Shown piece after piece: positions 54,888-64,000 of a DNA stretch of 64,000 bases. The position numbers were made by a program, and so were the translations under genes. Source of the DNA: Fragilariopsis cylindrus CCMP1102. Taxonomy: Eukaryota > Bacillariophyta > Bacillariophyceae > Bacillariales > Bacillariaceae. Position 1 is the first letter of the stretch, and every line of letters begins with the position of its first letter. The notes beneath the pieces are model-generated. The model did not search any database and was not told where the DNA came from. It saw nothing but the letters and a program-made list of their open reading frames with translations. The stretch covers positions 124,001 through 188,000 of the forward strand of contig FMBT01000315.1 of the NCBI GenBank assembly GCA_900095095.1. The letters run 5' to 3'.

Positions 54888-57800
54888 ATGGATGATTCGT
54901 ACGATCCTACCTTCCTTAATGCTGATGTTGATGTGGACTTTGACTTTCTTCGGGCACAGACTCAATATCAGGATGATATTAATAACTGTTGGATCTCAGA
55001 AGGACAAGCAGAAGAAATAACAGATCCTAGTGATTTCCTTGTGCAGCTGATTGGAAAGACGATGCACCAGATATTATTTCTAATACAGTAGTAACAGTGG
55101 ATAAGGGCCGTATTCATATATGGAAACAAGGAAAGACAGAAATCCGAATCATCCGTACTGTATGGGGAGAAGATCATCCTACATTTGATACACTTGCTAC
55201 TAGAATATTTGGACCTAGGAGCAAGTTATTTCATTTATTTGAAGATGAATTATCTTTATCCTATGAAAAATACTGCAGATTTCTTGCTACTTTCTTTGCC
55301 GCATCAAGTAGAAGTTCACCTGCCTCACGACTACTAGCGGACAATCGATTTGATTCTACTGGCATGATGGAAAAGATGGAATATCATAGACTCATCAGGC
55401 AGATAGAAGAACACAGGAGTGGTGATGAATCATTGTGGATGCAGATAGAAGAATTATTTAATTCACTTACTAAAAAGCACTTTCTTTCAGAAAGAGGTGA
55501 AGAAGAACTTTACATCGCATTGGATGACGACAAGCACCATTTCAATTATTCTAAACACGCTGATACGTATGGTTTACAGAGAATGCGTCACATCAAAACC
55601 AATAGAATGGGCCATACAGCACATACTGCAGGTTTAAGTGCAACAGGAATGCCTCTCTGTGTTATGTTTCAGAGAGAAGATGAAGCGCAATCACAAGTGT
55701 ATGAAAGGATGTGTAAGAAGATGTTTGGTGGTCGAACTGGTAATGGTGATCCAAATCTTCAAGGTACGTTGTTTTGTTTGCTTTGGTTATTGTTCTGATT
55801 CGATCCGATCCGATCCGACGCGAATTGTACTGTACTGTACTGTACTATATCGATTCGGATCGATTCGTTCCGTTCGGATTCGATTCGATTCGATTTGATT
55901 TGATTTGATTTGATTTTTATTGGTCAATAATTATTATGTAATTGTTCCTTGCCGAAAACCATTGGCCTGAAATGATAATGTAAATTTTCTTTACCGAAAA
56001 TTATTGGTCCAGAATTATTATGTAAATGATCTTTACCGAAAACCTTTGGTAAAAAATAATTATGTAAATGTTCTTTGCCGAAAACCTTTGGTCAAGAATC
56101 ATTATGTAAATTCTCTTTACCAAAAATTGATTGTCAAGATTTAATATGTCAATGTTCTTTGACGACCGGTCATTTTTCTTGACTGATTTCGTTGCTTATA
56201 TATTTATTTTTTAACTTACAGTACATTGTTTCTTTTTTTAATCTAATAAAATATAGGAATCACTTTTGGTTCCGATCGAGGATACTGGACTCCTTCTCTT
56301 CTATTTAAGTTTCTTCTACAGTGTGGAGCCGATGTGGTTGGTACTGTAGCTAGATGCTTCTGGTATCCCTTTACATTCACAAAAGGGAAGGTGACATCGA
56401 TACCAGAAGTTGACACACACAATAGAACTGAAATTAGGATGAAAGGAGCAAAGGATGTATTCTACAAGACATTGAAATGGGGTAGTGCTAAGATCCGAGC
56501 AACATGTTACAGAACTGGCACTGGCACTGCTGTTTCACTTGCTATGTCAACACTTCATCATGGTCCTTTATTTGATTTGAATCTATCATTTCCCAAGGAT
56601 CACAAGTGGTATTTTAATCGAACCATAACACAAGATGAACGTAATAGCAAAGCATTTCCTGTTGTGGCTGGATCATCAGATCATTATGATATCATTAAAG
56701 CTCTACCAATCCGTCCTTTGACTCTTGTACAAGGTGATACTGCTTGGTTCATCATGAGACAATTTTCATTAACATCATCTACTGTTGATAAATGTATTTC
56801 TTCAAGATGTAGAGAGATAACACAAGACCATGCTCTCCGGGAATCATACGAGACTGTTCTACATGCTGTTGATCGAATGAATCTATTACCAAGGGGATCT
56901 GATTACAATGATGCAAGAAGAAATAATAATAGTAGTAATAATAATAATACTACTACAAACCGGCGAGCAAGAGGAAGGACTGCATTGGATGATATTATTG
57001 GTGGTGACAGTGGTAGTGATAGTAGTGACGATGAAGCAGAACTACAACCACCCATGGATTGGGCATCGAACTGGATCCGACGCGTCAATGACGGCGAAGA
57101 TGGTCTATTCAGAGATAGACTCAACTCTGATAATATGGATCATTCTATTATTAGAGGGATCATTGATAAGCATGATAATGGCAAATCAACAGGAAGCATA
57201 TCAATTTTGAAGAAGAAACTCATAGCATGGTCTGAATTGCCTTCCTATCTCTATAGGAAGTACTACTTTTGTACAAGTCAACAGCTCAAGGATCGAATAT
57301 TAGAATTGGATGGTCAAGCAACAGTAGCAGGGAAGAAAAAGGATGCTTTGGTTGATCTGGTTGTGCGTTGTGAAAGGAAAAGAATCGGTCGCAATACAAC
57401 TTTAAATAATAATCAAGATCCATACGATGGAGAAGATGACGATGATGATGAAGATACTGTTGATCCTGTATTACTAGATATATTTAAAGCATCGAAAATG
57501 AAGCCTTTAAAGGATGAAGCCAAGGCCTATTGCAGACAAGGACACCTTCTAGAACGTCCATTCTTGGAACAGTTCCACCAGCACAGTAAGGAAGGACTTA
57601 CACGTGGTTACAAGTCAATTGCTATTCATGAAACACCAGTTGGTACGTTGTTCTATTTGCTTTGTTCTGATTTGATTTGATTTGATTTGATTTGATTCGT
57701 TTTGATTGATTGATTCGTTTTGATTGATTGATTCGTTTTGATTGATCCGATTTGATTGATCCGATTTGATTGATCCGATTTGATTGATCCGATTCAATTA

Positions 57801-59539
57801 TTTTTGCACAGATTTAGTCCTAATTTCGATCAGATTTAGTCCTTCCTTGTCTGATTTCGCACAGATTTAGTCCTTCCTTGTCTGGACCAGTCAATTTCCG
57901 GACTGATTTAGTTGCTAATGTTTCGTAATCGACTATATATTGTCTCACTTTTATCTATCTATCTATTTTCTAATCACTTTGAATACAACCAGTTGAATCG
58001 ACATCAATCACAGGTGCATTGGATTCATCAGATGCTGAACTTATCTACAAGAAAGAAGATCATGCTGCTAATGATAGTGGTAGTGGTAGTGATACCGATG
58101 ATGATGATGATATTGCTATTGAAACTATGCCAATTGAAATCAAAGCTCGTGTTGCTCATTCCACTTTCTATTCTGAAAGATATTTACTTGAAGCTAATAG
58201 TGGCTTATCTGCATTCGAAAGTGGAGAACCTGTCTATGTTGAAATCGATGCAGAGGGCGGAGAGCTCCACAAGTGGATTCCAAAGCACAAGGAAAGTTTT
58301 CAATTACTTCACCATGTTGCTATTCGTGATGCAAGGAAGGGTCTCTTTCTTGTTGGGAACAAGACGAAATTGATGTTTGGTGTGTTTGTTACATACAGTG
58401 ATAATCTTATTGCTTCCTACCGGGCTCTGTTGAAAGATCTTTTTGATCGTGCTTTGAAGCCGTTCTATGAAGACAGTATACAACTACCACAAGTGAAGAT
58501 TGAGAAGATTTTACAAGCAAAGGAAATGAAGAAACTTAATATGACCTATCATTCTTTTCAAACTGACTTCTATATTTGGAGGCAGTTACGTATCAAGAAA
58601 GCATTACCACTACCAGTACCACCTTGTAATCGGATCCTTCCTTACAATCATTCAGTGTGGAATAACTTGAAGGGTGCTTCCGATACAGCCACAAAGCTGA
58701 TGTGGAACTGTCAGATCAAGTTTGCTTCTAGTGGTCGGTCTCAAGTGGTTGCTTTTGCTAAATTCTTACAGCTCTATTCTATTCTATTACATAGAGAATA
58801 TCAAATTGCTACAGCCAAGCCCGACTTGAACTTCTATGCATCTCTTCATCATTTCCGGAATACAAGAAATCAAAACTATCCTTTCCACAAGACAGTTGAT
58901 AGGCTTTCTGTTTGGTTCATCAAGAATGCAGATGATGCAGTGGCTGCTGCTGCGGCTGCTGTACCTCCTACTCCTCCTACCACTGCACTAACTATCGATA
59001 CTACTGGAAGCAACGGTCCTCTTGTTCAATCACCTCCTCCTCGAGTACAACGGAGTAACAGAAGCTCATTCCAAGCGATTAGAAACTATACCACAATCAC
59101 TGGTGGTACTCCTGGCAAAGGACGAGCCATAGATCCCAAGAACAAGACAGCTGAATGGGAAGCAGATCAAGATCGTCTGAAGAATTGTAATGGTGTTCTA
59201 TATTATACCAAAAGAAATAAGTGCTGTATTTGTGGTGTTCAATCTAATTTTGTATGTGTTATATGCAAAAGATGGTATTGTTGTAAGAACCAAGATGAAA
59301 AGATAAATAATATGATCTTAGCTAACGATTCTAGAGTTGCATTTTTGGGTGGGGAACGACCGCCTAGTGAATTAGTAATGAATGGTGTAGCGGCTGATGG
59401 AAGTACAAAAGAGTTCTGTACTGTTGAAAATGGATGCTTTCATATGCATCACCGGCAATCAATTTCAAGAAGAATTAACATCCTTGATGGATCACATTCT
59501 ACCCCGGCACTAGTGAGTCCGATGGCAGTAGAAGAATAA
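54888..59539 (+). CDS. gene A: DDE transposase with SAP-like, YqaJ-like nuclease and zinc modules, copy 2
   Basis: Exons 54888-55763, 56257-57642 and 58014-59539. Exon 2 (1386 bp) and exon 3 (1526 bp) are uninterrupted and their lengths fit the split-codon phases exactly, which confirms the gene model. Exon 1 has one missing T at about 55036 ('gatttcc' against 'gattttcc' in copy 1), shifting the frame after 'AEEITDPSDF'. Domain content as in copy 1. The linker between transposase and nuclease is Asn/Asp-rich ('RRNNNSSNNNN', 'DDDDDEDTVDP') and an Ala-rich/Pro-rich stretch precedes the zinc module. With the transposase N-terminus from copy 1 and the rest from copy 2 both halves are open, so the element may be active if the indels are errors. 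Confidence 0.82.
55928..56178. repeat. 42-bp tandem array in intron 1 of gene A, copy 2
   Basis: Same six-unit array as 45531-45780. Confidence 0.9.
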
Positions 59540-59736
59540 AAGTATTCGTATTCGTATACGTGTTTGTATTACTACTGCTATTTTAATTTGTAGTATGTAA
59601 ATAAGTAAATGATAATAATAGTATTTATATTATAAACTTTATCTCTTTTGTTATTATACTAGTATTAGATCTATGATTCGTTCCGATCTGATCCGATCCG
59701 ATTCGATTTGATTTGATTTGATTTTTATTGGTCAAT

Positions 59737-59985
59737 AATTATTATGTAATTGTTCCTTGCCGAAAACCATTGGCCTGAAATGGTAATGTAAATTTTCTTT
59801 ACCGAAAATTAATGGTCCAGAATTATTATGTAAATATCTTTACCGAAAACCTTTGGTAAAAAATAATTATGTAAATGTTCTTTGCCGAAAACCTTTGGTC
59901 AAGAATCATTATGTAAATTCTCTTTACCAAAAATTGATTGTCAAGATTTAATATGTCAACGTTCTTTGACGACCGGTCATTTTTC
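59737..59985. repeat. 42-bp tandem array downstream of gene A, copy 2
   Basis: Same array as 49333-49581, with one-base indels (for example 'aaatatct' for 'aaatgatct'). Confidence 0.9.
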
Positions 59986-60206
59986 TACGATTGTATTACT
60001 ACTGCTATTAGAAGAATAAAACAACGTATCGTATGTTACGATTGTATTTGTATTACTACTGCTATTTGTATTTGTATTTGTATTTGTATTTGTAGTACGT
60101 AAATAGATAATATAATAGTATTTATAACGTTATCTTTGTTATTCTAGTGTAGATTTATGATTCGATTTGATTCGATTCAATTCATCAATGCAATTCATTT
60201 TGATTT

Positions 60207-60572
60207 TCATTCCGTCCACAAATTCATCATACCGATGATAGTGTTACTGTCGTCTAATGAAATAAAAAAGGTAAATACTTCATCAGCATGAATAACAGAA
60301 GGGAATACAGTAGCTGTAGAAGATGTGACAGTCATCCTCCCCATCCTGTGATTGTTATTCCTGCTTGTGATCGGCTTGAATCTGATGTTAACACCAACAC
60401 CAGTAAGTGAAATGACTAATTCTGGGAAGGGAACTGATGGCCACTTAATATCATCATAAACTAGGAGCCTCTTCAAGACGGAATCAATTGCAATACTACC
60501 ATTAAATCCTAAACCAGGCCGACTAGATCTCTCCCACATCGGACACTGCATTCTAATTCGATTGTCGGTCAT
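60207..60572 (-). CDS. gene B: small element-encoded protein, unknown, copy 2
   Basis: Intact frame of 121 residues, starting 'MTDNRIRMQCPMWERSSRPG' at ATG 60572, about 120 bp from the outer edge of the hairpin, and ending 'IIGMMNLWTE'. No family recognised. Preservation in both copies, apart from one indel at the start in copy 1, says little about selection because the copies are nearly identical. Confidence 0.6.
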   Translation of the reverse strand: MTDNRIRMQCPMWERSSRPGLGFNGSIAIDSVLKRLLVYDDIKWPSVPFPELVISLTGVGVNIRFKPITSRNNNHRMGRMTVTSSTATVFPSVIHADEVFTFFISLDDSNTIIGMMNLWTE

Positions 60573-60691
60573 GGTGGTGGTACTTGTTTGTTATAATTTG
60601 TTGTTGCTGTTGTTGCTTTGTTTATTTTCTATTGATAATTTATGAAGATAACAATAATAATAATAATACGTCGTCATGCTTGTATTGTATT

Positions 60692-61021
60692 GTTTTCTAT
60701 TTATAATTTGTTAGGATAACGTTACTGTAGTAATAATAATAAGAAGAAGAATAATAAAACGAGTTGAGTTGAGTTGCCAACTTTCTTAAGAGAGGTCTAA
60801 CAGACAGATTCTCCACAAGGAGAGAAGCATTGCTAGAATAATAATTTATTGTTCTAGCAAGGCTTCTCTCCTTGTGGAGAATCGGTCTGTTGGTCCTCTC
60901 TTAAGAAAGTCGGCGTCGACACAACGACTCAACTTGTGTACTCACTTATTATTATTATTATTATCATTCTTATTATTACTACAGTAACATTATCCTCATT
61001 AATTATAAATAGAAAATAAAC
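60692..61021. repeat. large imperfect hairpin between genes B and C, copy 2
   Basis: Same structure as 50290-50619. Here the right arm reads 'cttgtggagaatcggtc', which pairs better with the left arm than the copy 1 version lacking one A. Confidence 0.85.
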
Positions 61022-61046
61022 AAAAGCAACAACAACAACAACAAAA

Positions 61047-61491
61047 ATGAAGACATCATTTTCTGTAAAAGTAATCATCGAATCAAATGAAGTTGGTGAT
61101 GGTGGTGCTGCTGCTGCCGAAGCTAATGGTGGTGGTAACGACAGTCCTATTGTTGATTTGTTTCTTGCTCAATGCATGGAAAAAAATGATCAATGATGCA
61201 ATCAAGAAGTATGTCCAAGTCAAGGGTGCTCGTACCATTGAAGAAGAAGAAGAAGAAGATATCTCCAGTCCTCTTCCACAACGTCGAGTTCCTTTAGATG
61301 CTGATGCTGATGCGGATGCGGATGATGATTCTACTGTCGATCCAGACGCTTCGAATGACAATGACGATGAAGATGAAGATGAAGATGAGGTCGGTGATCT
61401 ACCACCTAACGTCGAGATTGACAATGAGTTTGAGGAAGACTACCAGCTCTCCCAGAAGATGGGATTGATGAGTCTTCGTCGTCGCGATTAA
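61047..61491 (+). CDS. gene C: small acidic element-encoded protein, copy 2
   Basis: Starts 'MKTSFSVKVI' and stays open through 'NDSPIVDLFLAQCMEK', then shifts because of an extra A in an A-run near 61185. The downstream part is open in the other frame to TAA at 61489-61491 ('RTIEEEEEEDISSPLPQRRV' onward). See copy 1 for composition. Confidence 0.55.
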
Positions 61492-61850
61492 GATAGATAG
61501 AGACTACCACCATTGCCACTATTAATAATAATAATAATAATAATAATCAACTCTTTCTAAAATACTTTTTAAACTGAAATTCGATCGAAATGAAGGGGCA
61601 TGGGAAAGTATTTGTTTTCATCATTCATAATCCAACCCATTGCTTCTACTAGAATTAGAAATAGAACATCTATCTTGATTGCTCAAATCACCCCAAATCG
61701 ACATCCCCTTGGTGTTTTCATCAGTTTGTTGTCTTCGACGACGAACAATATGTTGTTCCTTATCTTTCCTTGCTTTTTATGTGTCAAAAATTTACATCTT
61801 GTTCGTCGTCGATTTCAAAAAAAAATGAAACTCAGATATGAGTTTCATTT

Positions 61851-63049
61851 TTTTGAAACGTGGATAAAACTCATATTTGAGTTTTAAAAATCACCATGGA
61901 TATGTGTATTTTGGGCCAATTTGTGTTTATTCTATTGTTCTCTGCCCCATCACACCACCAATATGGCTAATGTTCCAGGTATTGTTAGTGTATTTTGATC
62001 ATATGCATATATGGAAGGTATCTGGATGTTCAAACCACGACCCAATTGCTTTTTTGATGTTGTGCTGGCCTATTTCTAAATGCCACTTTTGGCATGTTGG
62101 CCAGAACATGATGTTGAGGGTTGCAGATGACAACACCTGCCAAGTCAGGTGCACAAGCATCCACATAGTGTACCAGAATATTTTGGTGTGCCTCCTACAA
62201 CTTTTCTTTTCCTGTGGTTTGTGACGCACTTGCTGTAATGTATCAAACCATCATCATCAAAAACAACTTGCGCAACTAAAAAGACTAGTTCCACGCAAAG
62301 AATTAATCAAGCCTTTCAATAGGTCACCCGGCAGAAAAATTCAAAAGAATGGTATAACAGACCAAAGTGGTACTAGTGATACGCTATACAATTGCATTTC
62401 CCTGTCCTAATATTGTTGGGATTCTGCCAGGAGCGTGGTTACAACCTTATAATCTAGTCCCAAAATTAATCCAATTCCCCAGTCACATTGAATTGGTATG
62501 CTGTTTTTGCTTTTGTTGATAGTTCCAGGATGTCCAATTCTGTTGTTGCTACTGATGTCAATTGATTGATTGTTTGCACACACTATCTCTATTGTGTAGT
62601 GAGTATTTTTGTCATCATTTTAATTTGGGGGAGAAGTGCCCTGTTGCTGTTGAATCTGCTGCTGCTATGTCTGTTGTGATGGTTGAATTTCCTAGTAATT
62701 ATTTTTTCTAGTAGTAGTGTTGGTGTATACAATGTTTTGTTGCTCAAGGAATGACATTGTGCTTTGATGTTGATTATAGTTTCTTTACTCTTTTTAAACT
62801 ATTTCTACTATTTCAATTATTGTGTCATGCCTCCCGCCTCATCTTGGTCTGGGATGTAACTTATGTATGGATCCATTCAATTTACAGTGTTTGTTACCGT
62901 TTTCTTCCTGTTGGTGTTCTCTGTATCCTTGATGTGTCTACAAGTCATACTGGTATGTCTAACATAGAATTCATATGTCCAACAGTAGTTGTCATTATAC
63001 CATCTTTGAGTCACTCATACGCCATATTTCCATTGCTGATGTAGCTTTT
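61851..63049. other. right flank of transposon copy 2, no gene
   Basis: Same sequence as 51443-52639 apart from one-base indels. No gene recognised. Confidence 0.45.
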
Positions 63050-63985
63050 TCCTCCTTGTTTATTGTTGCTACCATATCCTCCTTCTCCACTTTCAAGTCA
63101 ATTGATTTTGTCTGTTGGTGCTTTGATTGTTGCCACTGTTGTGTCCTGTATACAGTGATTGTTGTGGCTGTTGTGTCATTAAGACTGCATGTAATAATTG
63201 TGCTTCTTGTTGTTTTTCTAATTGTTCAATTTTGTCATTATTTGCTTCTACTGTTGCCTGTGCAAGAATTTGTTGGTTCTCTTTGTTTTGACTGACCCCT
63301 TCTTTTACTGCATTAGCAATACCAATTGCTTTCAATGTACCTGCATCATCACTTCTTTTCTTTGATTGCTTTTTTGTGTAATGGGACTTGAATTTCTTCC
63401 AAATTGATGTCAGATTTTAGCTTGAGGTGTTCTTTGAATTGATTTAATCACTACCAGATGAGGGTTGGTTCATCAATGATTTCATTTAATGATTCAAGAG
63501 TATTACACGTTCCGTGTACTGCTGCTTTGTAATAAACCTGGGACTCTTCATTTGGATCAGTACTATACTGTGTGTGTTTTGGATTTCTGCTATAACTACA
63601 TCCTCTGATTGTACATATTCCAATAGTATGGTGTTTAATAACAGTTCAATTGCTGTGTATCCAACTACCTAGTCTCCATTGTCATCCTGTTTTTTGTATT
63701 TCAAGGAAGTGGTATTCTTTGAATGCGCGCATGGCCATTTTCTTTGTTGCTTGCTTGTGCCAGTTTGTACCGGTTCCATGTTTTGTTGTCTGCCCTATGG
63801 ACTTCTAGCTTTAAGTGTGTTGTCCCATTGTGTGCTCCTAGGTTGATAGGTGGGGCAATTGGTGCTGTTATTGTCTCTTTATGAGCAAACCCCTTTTGTT
63901 CCATTGAATGTATGATTGTCCATGGTCATGAGTGTGGGGATCGACGCATACCCTTGTTTGCAATTGCCTACTTCTTTCGCCCCTT
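63050..63985 (-). mobile_element. retroelement gag-like remnant, copy 2
   Basis: Second copy of the remnant described at 52640-53580, with the same peptide fragments ('TTHLKLEVHRA', 'KTWNRYKLAQA', 'VEANNDKIEQLEKQQEAQLL') and extra indels. Confidence 0.4.
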
Positions 63986-64000
63986 CCTTTAGTATTAGTA

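Larger units (their letters stand above)
54320..61850 (+). mobile_element. DDE DNA transposon with palindromic inverted ends, copy 2
   Basis: Left terminal repeat 54320-54353 (core 54322-54345), right 61817-61850 (core 61825-61848). Same gene order as copy 1. In this copy exons 2 and 3 of gene A and all of gene B are uninterrupted. Confidence 0.8.
54014..64000. repeat. 10.4-kb tandem segment, copy 2 (cut by the window end)
   Basis: Repeats 43615 onward base for base apart from scattered one-base indels, and is still in register at the window end (63985-64000 matches about 53582-53598). By the copy 1 length it should end near 64.4 kb. Confidence 0.95.

Overview
ORGANISM. The window reads as nuclear DNA of a raphid pennate diatom, most likely of the Fragilariopsis / Pseudo-nitzschia / Nitzschia group. 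Supporting signs are short GT-AG introns, two protein families that I know (from memory) as strongly expanded in such diatoms (an ankyrin-like family at 35.2-36.6 kb and a TPR-like family at 41.8-42.9 kb), a CoDi-like copia relic, a diatom-type Cys/His domain with a poly-Gln leader, and two proteins whose signal peptide is followed by an Ala-Phe motif like the plastid bipartite targeting sequences of diatoms. Species level is inference only.

LAYOUT. 0-7 kb: an AFG1/LACE1-type mitochondrial ATPase (+, reading frame broken) and a secreted S41-peptidase-like protein (-). 7.3-9.3 kb: a decayed copia retrotransposon and a small tandem repeat. 10-19.3 kb: a four-exon Gln/Asn-rich protein (+), a PHYHD1-like dioxygenase (-), an NmrA-like pseudogene (+) and a three-exon four-TM protein (-). 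20.6-32.3 kb, all on the minus strand: a plastid-type PPR protein, a long gene joining a deoxycytidylate-deaminase-like domain to a type-B carboxylesterase, and a secreted BBE-like FAD oxidase. 32.5-43.6 kb: a 72-bp minisatellite, a damaged ankyrin-like gene, a P-loop small-molecule kinase (-), tRNA-Gly(GCC) and tRNA-Asp(GTC) 4 bp apart (-), a plastid-type unknown protein (-) and a TPR-like gene with an in-frame TAG (+).

43.6-64 kb: a 10.4-kb segment present twice in direct tandem, the second copy cut by the window end. Each copy carries a 7.5-kb DNA transposon bounded by 34-bp inverted repeats that are themselves palindromes. Its main gene has three exons and would encode about 1262 residues: a DDE transposase (PiggyBac/ISL2EU-like), a SAP-like segment, a YqaJ-like PD-(D/E)XK nuclease and a Cys-rich zinc module in one chain. 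Two further small genes diverge from a large hairpin of about 330 bp. Next to the element lie remnants of a retroelement gag.

SEQUENCE QUALITY. Where I compared the two 10.4-kb copies I saw only single-base insertions and deletions, mostly in homopolymers, and no substitutions. The same kind of single-base loss breaks conserved host genes elsewhere (AFG1, the S41 C-terminus, the plastid-type protein, the ankyrin-like gene). I infer an incompletely polished long-read assembly, so many apparent frameshifts here are probably errors, and the tandem duplication itself needs independent support.

GENE RELATIONS. The host genes are unlinked eukaryotic single genes with no operon logic. Plastid gene expression (PPR), lipid or ester metabolism (PHYHD1-like, carboxylesterase, FAD oxidase) and mitochondrial quality control (AFG1) are the recognisable themes. 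The transposon is the only multi-gene functional unit.
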